16,290 nt of DNA from CAG-582 sp964636965. GTDB taxonomy: Bacteria; Bacillota_I; Bacilli_A; RF39; UBA660. Where the stretch lies: assembly GCA_964636965.1 (NCBI GenBank), contig CAZWST010000035.1, positions 1 to 16,290 on the forward strand, read 5' to 3'. Under the pieces are notes generated by a model that ran no database searches, was not told where the DNA came from, and was given only the letters and a program-made list of their open reading frames with translations. The translations under genes were made by a program, and so were the position numbers. Within the stretch, counting starts at the first letter, position 1, and the number at the start of each line of letters is the position of its first letter. Of the stretch, positions 1 through 7,384 are shown in pieces.

Positions 1-81
1 TATTTGCTACAACTCTTACATTTATTTATTGGGTTAATTCTAACTCGGGTGTCCACTGTCAATTATCACTTTCAAAGACAT
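1..81 (-). other. Possible short or broken reading frame at the left edge
   Basis: On the minus strand an AGGTG ribosome-binding site precedes an ATG at 81 that opens only 13 codons (MSLKVIIDSGHPS) before TAG at 40-42. The next frame is open from a TTG at 62 to the window edge and contains a CxxC-like stretch (KCKSC) that would suit a zinc ribbon. This could be a frameshifted gene start, a mobile-element remnant, or non-coding sequence. Only about 80 bases are visible, so I cannot decide and no function is assigned. Confidence 0.2.
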
Positions 82-108
82 ATATTTCACCTCATTATAG
101 TATATGAA

Positions 109-130
109 AAAAGAACCCATTGGTTCTTTT
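109..130. terminator. Bidirectional intrinsic terminator
   Basis: A perfect 9-bp stem, AAAAGAACC (109-117) pairing with GGTTCTTTT (122-130), encloses a 4-nt loop. Because the arms end in A and T runs, the hairpin has a T tract in either direction. It lies 22 bases beyond the stop codon of the TIM-barrel gene on the minus strand and probably ends that transcript. Confidence 0.75.
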
Positions 131-152
131 AGTCATATATAAAATCTAATTA

Positions 153-959
153 TTAAATATAGTTTAACCTATCAGACACATCATCAATTGAATGACAATA
201 AGATATAATCTTATCTTTTAAATTGTCTCCATAACATGCATATACATCATATTCAAAAACAATACATCCATTATATTTATTTAGTTTTAGAAACATTATT
301 GCTTTTAAAAGTTGATTCCAATGTTCGTCATTCTTATATATAGGTTTATGATCATATCCTCCATCATAAACATTATTAAATGTATGAATATGAACATTTG
401 ATAATTCAGGAATTAATAATGGATTTAAATCAGTTATATTGCCATCTTCTATTATTTCATGACCAATATCATATGTCATATATAAGTTTTCATTATTTAA
501 TACAATTGATGTTATATCTTCTTTATTTAATCTATCATTACTCTTAAAATCATTTAAGTTTTCTAAACTAATAATTATCTTATTAACATCAATTGCCTTA
601 ATAAGTTCATCCATATATATAATTGTTTGGATTTTACTTTCTTCATTACTACTACAATTTAAAGGATGTAAAACAACATTTATAGGATAACCCAGTTCAT
701 CACTTATTAACTCTAAATCTCTTAGATATGAAATTTGTATATCTAATGGTAATCCTGAATTACCATGAACTTGAAAATGGAAATTTCTTTTTTTACATAT
801 AAAAGCTAAGTCTTTTAAATATTTTAATTCTATTTCATCATTAGAATTTATCGCTATTTCAAAACCTTTTACATTTCTAGAATTTTCTTCAATTATATTA
901 ATCAATTCTAATGGACTAAATTCCATAAACTTTCTATTAATTGATATTAAACTTTTCAT
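153..959 (-). CDS. Sugar-phosphate isomerase/epimerase-like TIM-barrel protein
   Basis: The 268-aa product resembles the AP-endonuclease-2/xylose-isomerase-like TIM-barrel superfamily, whose members bind a divalent metal and act either as sugar isomerases/epimerases or as endonuclease IV-type enzymes. Candidate metal ligands lie at barrel-strand ends: H65 in VHGN, H98 in LHPL, E133 in SLENL, D164 and H167 in TYDIGH, H190/H192 in VHIHTF, D203-H204 in DHKP and E236 in FEYD. That order and spacing is typical of the superfamily, and the length fits a complete single barrel. I chose the ATG at 959 over one at 971 because the sequence between them is itself a GGAGGA ribosome-binding site. There is no signal peptide. 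The gene stands alone between a -10 box (985-990) and a terminator (109-130), so it is probably monocistronic. Substrate unknown; isomerase and DNA-repair roles cannot be separated from sequence. Confidence 0.85.
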   Translation of the reverse strand: MKSLISINRKFMEFSPLELINIIEENSRNVKGFEIAINSNDEIELKYLKDLAFICKKRNFHFQVHGNSGLPLDIQISYLRDLELISDELGYPINVVLHPLNCSSNEESKIQTIIYMDELIKAIDVNKIIISLENLNDFKSNDRLNKEDITSIVLNNENLYMTYDIGHEIIEDGNITDLNPLLIPELSNVHIHTFNNVYDGGYDHKPIYKNDEHWNQLLKAIMFLKLNKYNGCIVFEYDVYACYGDNLKDKIISYCHSIDDVSDRLNYI

Positions 960-984
960 ATATTCCTCCATATATTGTAGATAT

Positions 985-993
985 ATTATAGCA
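985..993 (-). promoter_or_regulatory. Extended -10 promoter element for the TIM-barrel gene
   Basis: The minus strand reads TGCTATAAT here, a perfect TATAAT with the extended-10 TG. It is 26 bases upstream of the ATG at 959. No convincing -35 box is visible, as is common for extended -10 promoters. Confidence 0.5.
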
Positions 994-1141
994 TATATTA
1001 AGAATTAATTATTAATCAGATAGATTTATTTGGCAAAAGTATTCAAGTTATTAAGATTTTATCATATATTAATTTAAGTTATTTCAATAAATAGATACAT
1101 AAAATCTACACCTGTCGATAGTCATTGTATAGCGTTACCAT

Positions 1142-1936
1142 TTAACTCTTATTAATTATTATCTTCCCCTTTAAGATATTAATTAATTTATGTATTTCAT
1201 AGTAGTAATTCAAATTGTTTTCGTCAATTTTTAATATATTGTACAAATTGAAAATTTCTGTTTTGAAATTATCAAACGCATTTGAAAACATTTTACCTTC
1301 TTCAAAGTATCCTTTAAAAGTAATATCCCAAACATAATATCTTCCCAAATAAAGTATTAATTCGTAAATAACTCGTTCAACATTGTCTGTATTAAAAAAA
1401 ACATCGGCTATATAATTATTTTGAAATTTTGTTTCACTATCCAATATCATATCTAAAGCTTCATTGCTATTATATCTATCCCCATTTATGAACTGGCAAT
1501 ACAATAAATAGGATATTTTTTTAGCATTAAACTCTGTCCACATTTTAAAGCCATAAAATTCTTTAATTTTATCAAAATCATTATATATGCCATTACAATA
1601 TTTTACACAAAAATTGTAAAAATCAATTGCATGTGTTAATTCATGAAAAATAGTACATACAAATTGAAAATTATTGATTTGAAAATTTTCTATTAACTTT
1701 TTTGAGATGAATATATAAGTTGGCTCATTAATGGTCCTAGGAACACAAGTTGTTCCATTATAACTATTATCAATATCAATATTTTCTATTCTTCTATTCG
1801 TATTTAAAAAAAAACCTTTTACAGATTCCTCTAAATCTTCTGTAACTTCAATTTCATATTTTAGATTATTTGGAATTGTATATTTTTCTTTATACAATAT
1901 AATGCAAAATTCAATAAAATCTGAATTTTCTTTCAT
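1142..1936 (-). CDS. HExxH zinc metallopeptidase-like protein
   Basis: The 264-aa product carries a zincin motif HELTH (H98, E99, H102) in a helix after a beta-rich first third. A WTEFNAKK stretch about 30 residues later offers E135 as the third zinc ligand, a pattern seen in ImmA/IrrE-like and other single-domain zincins. No helix-turn-helix, secretion signal or membrane segment is seen, so it should be cytoplasmic. I prefer the ATG at 1936 to one at 1948 because GGAGGT lies between them, 4 bases before the second ATG. The gene stands alone, with 182 bp (960-1141) to the TIM-barrel gene and 287 bp of non-coding sequence on its upstream side. It may cleave a repressor or antitoxin as ImmA does, but no such partner is adjacent. 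The HExxH identification is firm; the family assignment is not. Confidence 0.75.
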   Translation of the reverse strand: MKENSDFIEFCIILYKEKYTIPNNLKYEIEVTEDLEESVKGFFLNTNRRIENIDIDNSYNGTTCVPRTINEPTYIFISKKLIENFQINNFQFVCTIFHELTHAIDFYNFCVKYCNGIYNDFDKIKEFYGFKMWTEFNAKKISYLLYCQFINGDRYNSNEALDMILDSETKFQNNYIADVFFNTDNVERVIYELILYLGRYYVWDITFKGYFEEGKMFSNAFDNFKTEIFNLYNILKIDENNLNYYYEIHKLINILKGKIIINKS

Positions 1937-2073
1937 CGTTACCTCCATAATTATATATAAGTATTTTATCTATTAATGTGTATTCTTTGTCGCCAATGGA
2001 ATAAATCTTTTAAACACTACTTAATATGCTAAATTTGTAAATTATTTAAATTCCTTTATCCTTATACATTGTA

Positions 2074-2106
2074 AATGATAATAGTGTTTTAATAAAACAT
2101 ATCATT
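2074..2106. other. Hairpin in the intergenic region 1949-2235
   Basis: AATGATA (2074-2080) plus TGTTTT (2085-2090) pair with AAAACA (2094-2099) plus TATCATT (2100-2106): 13 bp with one 4-nt bulge and a 3-nt loop. On the plus strand an 8-T run follows about 10 bases later. It lies between the metallopeptidase gene and the HEPN operon. It could be a terminator for a plus-strand transcript or part of a structured RNA. Confidence 0.4.
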
Positions 2107-2172
2107 CTGTTTAAGATTTTTTTTCGTTTATTACTATTAGCATTTTTAATACTTATCAAATGTAACTTCATC

Positions 2173-2214
2173 AGCAATTGGTTATTTAGTATTTTTTACT
2201 ATATTCCAATTGCT
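2173..2214. other. Hairpin just downstream of the HEPN operon
   Basis: A perfect 9-bp inverted repeat, AGCAATTGG (2173-2181) and CCAATTGCT (2206-2214), encloses a second 5-bp stem, TAGTA (2187-2191) with TACTA (2197-2201). It begins 22 bases after the stop codon of the last HEPN gene in the direction of transcription. No clear T tract follows on the minus strand, so it may protect or process the 3' end rather than act as a classical terminator. Confidence 0.45.
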
Positions 2215-2235
2215 CTTAAATAAAATTTTTTATAT

Positions 2236-2688
2236 TTATAAATACGAAATATTTTTGATTATAAATCCCTTATTTTCATTTATTTTATCTATTAAAATAG
2301 ATAACAATTGCATTATCAAAAAATTTATTTCTTGAAAAGATACCTCTACATCAATTATTTCACTTTTCACATGAAACAATTTATTTCTTATCCCGCCATC
2401 ACCATAAATTCTTTTTATGATATTAATAGTATTTTCAGGTAATACTTCAAAATTATTACCGATAATTGATATTGGCGTTTTCATAATACCTTGTTCATAG
2501 TGTTCAACATCAGATTCAGGTACTAATTTATATATTTCTAAAATCATTCTTTCAATAAGGGGAAAACTATAGTTTAAACTTTCTACCATATTTGATTTAA
2601 GAAAATCGATATCTATTTCTCCAATTAATTTAATAGTATCATCATTTTGCATTGCTCTTACAAAATCTAAATATGTAAATTTACCCAT
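2236..2688 (-). CDS. Small HEPN-domain protein with Rx4H motif
   Basis: This 150-aa, mostly helical protein has the sequence IRNKLFH at residues 100-106, matching the HEPN ribonuclease motif R-x4-H with the usual Asn after the Arg (R101, H106). It precedes a final long helix, as in HEPN folds. Family knowledge: HEPN proteins with an intact motif are usually metal-independent RNases in toxin-antitoxin, abortive-infection and CRISPR effectors. The ATG at 2688 overlaps the end of the preceding gene by 22 bp and has a GGAAGTGG ribosome-binding site inside that gene, so translation is probably coupled. It is the last gene of a three-gene unit with the 167-aa and 585-aa proteins. The exact family is not recognised; the HEPN call rests on the motif and helix pattern and needs a structure prediction. 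Confidence 0.6.
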   Translation of the reverse strand: MGKFTYLDFVRAMQNDDTIKLIGEIDIDFLKSNMVESLNYSFPLIERMILEIYKLVPESDVEHYEQGIMKTPISIIGNNFEVLPENTINIIKRIYGDGGIRNKLFHVKSEIIDVEVSFQEINFLIMQLLSILIDKINENKGFIIKNISYL

Positions 2689-3170
2689 TCAACCACTTCC
2701 TTAACTATTTTTCTCTCATAATTACTTATTTTTAATTCAAAAATAAGAGGCAACTCTCCAATTTCTTTATTATATTTAAAATTATAATATTTTGATAAAT
2801 TGACTTTTTTATTGTTTTTATCTTTTATTTTTTCTAATAAAAATCTTAGTTTTTCAAAAGAATTATCACATTGCTTACATACATCAATCAATCTATATAT
2901 ATCGTGTCCATATCTTTCAATCTTTTCAATACTTAATTCAGATGTAAGTATCAAATAATATTTAATACTAATCTCGACGTAGAAAATCAGATTATAGTAA
3001 GTTGTGGCTTTAGATAAGTTAGAACTTATTGAATAATTAAGTAAAGTATAAGATTCTTCTTTTAATAACCTATAATCCTCTTTTATATCATCTAATGTAT
3101 TATCAATACAATTACTGGTAATATCTTGAATTTCAGGTAATAGTGCTACATCAAATTTATTGTATATCAT
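2667..3170 (-). CDS. HEPN-like helical protein, probably non-catalytic
   Basis: The 167-aa product is helical and contains a segment (about residues 55-95) with the pattern A-x-x-Y-x-x-L-x-x-x-V-E-x-x-x-K-Y-Y, then YGHDIYRL. This resembles the PF05168-type HEPN core, in which an alanine- and glutamate-bearing helix is followed by a (T/G)HDL turn. The R-x4-6-H catalytic pair is not seen, so if it is HEPN it is likely a non-cleaving partner, antitoxin-like subunit or dimerisation partner for its neighbours. Its ATG lies within the last 14 bp of the 585-aa gene, and its own last 22 bp are shared with the 150-aa gene, which points to one co-translated complex. It could instead be an unrelated helical protein; sequence alone gives moderate support. 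Confidence 0.55.
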   Translation of the reverse strand: MIYNKFDVALLPEIQDITSNCIDNTLDDIKEDYRLLKEESYTLLNYSISSNLSKATTYYNLIFYVEISIKYYLILTSELSIEKIERYGHDIYRLIDVCKQCDNSFEKLRFLLEKIKDKNNKKVNLSKYYNFKYNKEIGELPLIFELKISNYERKIVKEVVEWVNLHI

Positions 3171-4914
3171 TTAGTAACCAACTTATAAATATTAATCCTG
3201 AAAATGTTACAAGTAATGCCATATCAAGATTTGAATTTATCATTACTCCATGCATCATTTTATTTCTTAAATTTAAACCAGATTTCTCATATAAAATATA
3301 ATTCAAATACATTATTCCATCTTTTTGATTTTCATCAGAATATAACTCAAACAATGTATTTAAATTACTATAACCATCAGATGATATAGGTGAATTATGG
3401 TATCGCAATAATTTTAAAACGTCAGTTTCAATAGCTAATATGTTACTAACAACAACTGCATAATCATTATCATTGTTATCATAAATACTATTCTTTAACT
3501 CATTAATAATTTTTCTAAAATCATCATGTCCTAAAACCGAAAGAGTTAAGTTTTGCTGTATAATAAATGTTTTTGATAAATATCTCAAAAGTTCCTCATA
3601 ATAGTTTTTAGATAATTTATTCATCAAATTAGGATGTTTTTTAGTATAGTTCTCACCCTTTTTATCATAGTATTTTTTAAAATTATTATTTATCTTATTT
3701 TTAGCTTCAATTCCAGTTGAATAAATTTGTTCTGCAGAATCTATATGGATCATTGAAACTACGCTTTGTAATGGATATTTTGCGTATGATTCTAACGCAC
3801 GTCCAACATCAGTTGCAAATCTAACCTTTGACGCAGCATATAAAGAAAACTTATTTTTTAATAATGAATTTCTAAAAGAATCAACTTTCTTAGCAGGAAT
3901 CGATTGTTTAAATTCGGATACGTGCATCTCAGAATTAACATAATTTTCATCTGATAATAAATATCTCTTTAATCGTAACAAGTAACTTAAACACTCTCTA
4001 ATTTTTTCTTTTTGCCTCTTATTAAGTAATTCAATATTTTGGAGAATATATATTAATTCTTTTTTTAAATTATCAATTTCGGATAACCCATGTATAAAAC
4101 TATATTGTTTATCGGCTAGTTTTCTACATAACCCATTTACAACACTAACATATTTATTTAATATCTTATTTAATATATCTTCCTTTAAATTCTTTGACTT
4201 ATCTAACTCAAATAAAATTTCTTTAGCGTAATTATATCCGTCAAAATGATCTAGTGAATCAATAATATATTTAAAATATGTTTCAATATGCATATTTTTG
4301 TTATTGTCATATTTTATGACGTTATATAAATTTTTTTCATTGTTAACTAATAAATCTATTAATTCTTCATTATAGTCTTTTCTACCATTTATATTATTAA
4401 AAATTCTGTTTATTATTTCTGCATCTATAAAAACTTTATTTTCTACACCATAATTTAATAATTGTCTATAGAAGTCATAAATTTCGTCTATTATTGTTGT
4501 AAAAAAACTTTTAGTTAAATTTAGATCGTCTAATATTATTTTAAAATCCTGTTTTGATTCATTATATTTCTTATAATTTTGTTCATACTCATTTGTATTT
4601 ATTGTTTTAAAATATGTATAAAGAAATTCAATAATTAAAGTGCTTTCATATATAAAATTTCTCTCTTTAGCATATAAATATAAATTAAAAATATGCTTTA
4701 TATCCTTTTTTGGTATTCTTATTTCGTAACTATTAAAAACTGTTACAAGTCTATTATCATGATAGAATACAGAATTATACAAACTAAGAAATTTTTTAAA
4801 TTCAAACTTAAACTCTTCAATTGAAGAACCATTATTAAAAGCATAGTCAAATTTATCATTACTATAATCTACTGCTATATTTTCCTCCAAAAAAGACTTC
4901 AATAATTTTTTCAC
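3157..4914 (-). CDS. Large helical protein with C-terminal HEPN (DUF4209-like) domain
   Basis: The 585-aa product is almost entirely helical, with no membrane signal at the N-terminus. Near its C-terminus, after SGLNL, comes RNKMMHG (R550, H555 counted from the GTG start), an R-x4-H HEPN motif followed by a hydrophobic last helix (about 566-582). This ending resembles DUF4209-type proteins as I remember them. The first ~480 residues show no motif I recognise and may be a sensor or binding region. The ribosome-binding site GAGGTGA lies 5 bases before a GTG at 4914; a TTG at 4917 is too close to it. Two overlapping HEPN-like genes follow. The restriction gene ends only 76 bp upstream in the same direction, so transcription may read in from there unless the hairpin at 4939-4985 stops it. 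A phage-triggered RNase role is inference. Confidence 0.65.
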   Translation of the reverse strand: MKKLLKSFLEENIAVDYSNDKFDYAFNNGSSIEEFKFEFKKFLSLYNSVFYHDNRLVTVFNSYEIRIPKKDIKHIFNLYLYAKERNFIYESTLIIEFLYTYFKTINTNEYEQNYKKYNESKQDFKIILDDLNLTKSFFTTIIDEIYDFYRQLLNYGVENKVFIDAEIINRIFNNINGRKDYNEELIDLLVNNEKNLYNVIKYDNNKNMHIETYFKYIIDSLDHFDGYNYAKEILFELDKSKNLKEDILNKILNKYVSVVNGLCRKLADKQYSFIHGLSEIDNLKKELIYILQNIELLNKRQKEKIRECLSYLLRLKRYLLSDENYVNSEMHVSEFKQSIPAKKVDSFRNSLLKNKFSLYAASKVRFATDVGRALESYAKYPLQSVVSMIHIDSAEQIYSTGIEAKNKINNNFKKYYDKKGENYTKKHPNLMNKLSKNYYEELLRYLSKTFIIQQNLTLSVLGHDDFRKIINELKNSIYDNNDNDYAVVVSNILAIETDVLKLLRYHNSPISSDGYSNLNTLFELYSDENQKDGIMYLNYILYEKSGLNLRNKMMHGVMINSNLDMALLVTFSGLIFISWLLNDIQ

Positions 4915-4938
4915 CAAATCACCTCACTATACTTAAAA

Positions 4939-4985
4939 AGCGCAATACAAAAACTTAAAATATACTTAAGTCGATGTATAGCGCT
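4939..4985 (-). terminator. Long hairpin between the restriction gene and the HEPN operon
   Basis: AGCGC-A-ATACA (4939-4949) pairs with TGTAT-A-GCGCT (4975-4985) with one mismatch. After a symmetric 3-nt internal loop, ACTTAA (4953-4958) pairs with TTAAGT (4966-4971). On the minus strand GCGCT is followed by TTTT, so it can act as a weak intrinsic terminator or attenuator. It starts 8 bases past the restriction-gene stop and ends 25 bases before the GTG of the large HEPN gene. Confidence 0.5.
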
Positions 4986-4993
4986 CTAAATTT

Positions 4994-6070
4994 TTAAGCA
5001 AAAAACCTAACACTTGGATATTCTTTTCTCATTTTCATAATATCATAGTATGTATATACTCTATATTTTGGAAAATTCTCTTTTACTTCAGTAACTAGGT
5101 ATAATTTATAGGAGTCCTTATATTTTTCCATAAATTTCAATTCGCCACTGGACATATTAAAAACTGACTTAGTTCCGGAAGTTGCTTTTACTTCGACATA
5201 TCTTTTTTCTCCATTTTCTACATATTCTATATCATAAGGGGATTGCGGAAAATCTAGACTAGTATGATATAATTCATTATCTTCAGTTAAGTTCTCTTCA
5301 AGTAATTTATATATAAACTCTTCACCAAGTTTTCCGTTCTCCATTCTAGATTTATTTATTAGTTCATAAGACACGTTTGTAACACCATGAAGATCTGGGT
5401 TTTGTTCAACAACTACCACATAATCATTATCTACTACCTTATTTGGATCTATCATTAATTTTTTCCCTACACCCTTTTGTCTTCTAAAGACGGTGGATAA
5501 AGGAATACCACTAGGTCCAATTAAAGAAGTTATGAAATTTAATGTTTTTGAATCTTCGTAATATTCAAACCCCCTAACAACAAACGCAAATCCACCATTT
5601 TGTTCCATTATTGATCTTAAAACATCTTGGTTGTCAATATTATATCCATCTGATTTAAAACTAAATGTTATTGGATAATGTAATTTAATTCTTCCTAAAT
5701 GCGTATTTGAAGTAGTTGTTCCATCTAATTTAGTAATATATTCGTCAGTTTCCCTTTTAAAATACATAGCAAACTGAGAATTTGTATTTAATTTAACACC
5801 ATCCAATAATAAATTAGTAAACACAAACACGTTATCAATAATATTACCAGAATGTGAAGCACTTTGACATTGATGAATTAGCATTTCTGGAGGATTAATT
5901 ACATTACAATTATAATTTTTTAATTCTAATATATCTTTTCTCCATTTACTTTCATCTTTACTTTGATTCAATGGTGTAGACACGGTTGCAGTCTGCCCCT
6001 TAATAAAATCATTATATGTTCCTAAAAATAAAGATTTTTCATCTATTTTAAATCTAATCTTATTTTTCAT
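4994..6070 (-). CDS. Putative type II restriction endonuclease with DUF3883-like PD-(D/E)xK domain
   Basis: The 358-aa product has a C-terminal nuclease-like domain from about residue 246. It opens with GKLGEEF (E250), followed by YDIEY (D280) and YVEVKA (E293, K295), the E...D...ExK pattern of PD-(D/E)xK enzymes as in DUF3883. Residues 1-245 are not recognised and probably recognise DNA; they include a conserved-looking GPSGIPLSTVFRR stretch near 185-197. It lies 15 bp downstream of a C5-cytosine methyltransferase gene and has a GGGAGG ribosome-binding site 5 bases before its ATG, so it is most likely the cognate restriction enzyme. Expression after the methyltransferase would let the host DNA be protected first. 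The cut site is unknown. The nuclease fold call is good; the pairing with the methyltransferase is inferred from the shared operon. Confidence 0.75.
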   Translation of the reverse strand: MKNKIRFKIDEKSLFLGTYNDFIKGQTATVSTPLNQSKDESKWRKDILELKNYNCNVINPPEMLIHQCQSASHSGNIIDNVFVFTNLLLDGVKLNTNSQFAMYFKRETDEYITKLDGTTTSNTHLGRIKLHYPITFSFKSDGYNIDNQDVLRSIMEQNGGFAFVVRGFEYYEDSKTLNFITSLIGPSGIPLSTVFRRQKGVGKKLMIDPNKVVDNDYVVVVEQNPDLHGVTNVSYELINKSRMENGKLGEEFIYKLLEENLTEDNELYHTSLDFPQSPYDIEYVENGEKRYVEVKATSGTKSVFNMSSGELKFMEKYKDSYKLYLVTEVKENFPKYRVYTYYDIMKMRKEYPSVRFFA

Positions 6071-6085
6071 GATTGCCTCCCACTA

Positions 6086-7165
6086 CTAATCTAACCAATC
6101 TTCGCCAATATCCTTAAGTTGATTAAATATAAACTCCAGTAATATTGTAACTAGATTAACATCCCAACCATTTCCAGCTCTTTTTGACAACTGAGTATAC
6201 GATTGATTTCCAAATACAATGTCAACCTTTCTACCTTTTGCATTTAATCCTTCGAGTCCCATTAATCTAAATTGTTCTGTAACAGACATTTTTCTTACAA
6301 TTTCTTTATTTTTATCAGATTCTATAACTCTTAAGCTGTTATGTTCAGGCATTGTTATTGTAATTGAATAACCATCAGTTTTAATCTTTTTATTATATAC
6401 GTCAAAACAAAGTGCCTTTTTGACCTTAAAACTATCAATATTATGTTTTTCTTTCAAATGTTCAATCTGTTTATCGGATAAATACATTTCTTTTGGAACA
6501 TACCCCTTTGGATCTAAAAAGTCAGCCATTAATAGACCTGTTATGTTTTTAGGTGGCTCCATAGAAAAATCTTCTGGTAATCCTCCTAATCTCGCAAACA
6601 TCCAAACTCTTTCACGATTTTGAGGAACTCCATAATCTTTACTATTTAATAAGGCAACTCTTAGTGGAACCTCATTCTTATCTTTCTTGTTAGCAACATA
6701 TCCCATTTCTCTTAACATATCTTCCATTTGATTCCTAGTAGTTTGGAATTTCTTTGAGAAAAATCCTTTTACATTTTCTAACAATATATATCTGGGTTTT
6801 TTTGCTTCACAAATTCTCATAATATGTTGAAAAAGAGTTCCCCTTCCATAAGGATCATCAACACCCTTTTGCATTCCAGCAGTAGAAAAAGGTTGACATG
6901 GAAATCCTCCCATAAATATATCAAAATCAGGAACATCATCAGGATTTAATCTTGTAATATCACCATAGTTCTTTATTGGATCTCCTTTAGAGTCTTTATG
7001 ATTTAGATCATAAAGTTCGCATGCATATTTATCTATCTCAGAATATCCAATCACTTCAAACAAAAAATTGGGATATTTATCTTTTAATTTATTTAAAGCA
7101 AAATGTCCTCCACCATATCCAGCAAATCCCTCGAAGACCCTTAAAACTTTTTTTCCTTTACTCAT
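6086..7165 (-). CDS. DNA (cytosine-5-)-methyltransferase
   Basis: The 359-aa enzyme transfers a methyl group from S-adenosylmethionine to carbon 5 of cytosine. All main motifs are present in order: motif I FEGFAGYGG (11-19), motif IV GGFPCQPFS with catalytic Cys90, motif VI ENV (130-132), motif VIII QNRERV (182-187), motif IX around SVTEQFRLMG (294-303) and motif X GNGWDVNL (331-338). The target-recognition region between VIII and IX is about 100 residues, suggesting one short target. I start at the ATG at 7165 because GGGAGGT lies 6 bases upstream; an ATG 17 codons earlier has no such site and would add a hydrophobic tail. It heads an operon with the nuclease gene, and a palindrome overlaps its -10 box. 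No N-terminal helix-turn-helix is present, so self-regulation as in M.EcoRII or M.SsoII is not obvious. Confidence 0.95.
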   Translation of the reverse strand: MSKGKKVLRVFEGFAGYGGGHFALNKLKDKYPNFLFEVIGYSEIDKYACELYDLNHKDSKGDPIKNYGDITRLNPDDVPDFDIFMGGFPCQPFSTAGMQKGVDDPYGRGTLFQHIMRICEAKKPRYILLENVKGFFSKKFQTTRNQMEDMLREMGYVANKKDKNEVPLRVALLNSKDYGVPQNRERVWMFARLGGLPEDFSMEPPKNITGLLMADFLDPKGYVPKEMYLSDKQIEHLKEKHNIDSFKVKKALCFDVYNKKIKTDGYSITITMPEHNSLRVIESDKNKEIVRKMSVTEQFRLMGLEGLNAKGRKVDIVFGNQSYTQLSKRAGNGWDVNLVTILLEFIFNQLKDIGEDWLD

Positions 7166-7221
7166 AAAGCTACCTCCCAACGATGATAATATAACAATAA
7201 AATATAAATTTATCAAATAAT

Positions 7222-7254
7222 ATGTTATAATATATCCCTACTCTATTATAACAT
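7222..7254 (-). promoter_or_regulatory. Promoter with overlapping palindromic operator for the methyltransferase gene
   Basis: ATGTTATAATA (7222-7232) and TATTATAACAT (7244-7254) are perfect 11-bp inverted arms around an 11-nt spacer. The right arm read on the minus strand contains TGTTATAAT, an extended -10 box at 7245-7250, about 80 bases upstream of the methyltransferase ATG. A protein dimer bound to both arms would cover the -10 and the transcription start. The bound protein is unknown; no C-protein gene is visible nearby. Confidence 0.55.
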
Positions 7255-7384
7255 GTTTTTTATTTAACATTTAATTATTTAATAAAATATTCTATTAAAG
7301 CAATAGTAAAAAATAATCATTTTTCTTCTCTCTTTATATAATAGAATAATTATATATCAGAATAAACCATTTGTAAAAAGACAT

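Noticed and set aside
972..1141. Possible small gene or structured RNA between the TIM-barrel and metallopeptidase genes
   Set aside because: No frame with a ribosome-binding site and no stable hairpin was found, apart from the promoter element and the TGTATAGCG word.
1142..1936. ImmA-type prophage or ICE regulator
   Set aside because: The HExxH motif fits, but there is no adjacent repressor gene, integrase or phage gene, so a mobile-element regulator role is not supported.
3204..3389. Plus-strand frame of 61 codons
   Set aside because: It lies fully inside the well-supported large HEPN gene on the other strand and has no ribosome-binding site or family signal. The plus-strand frames at 6420-6623, 11054-11254 and 14190-14459 are dismissed for the same reason.
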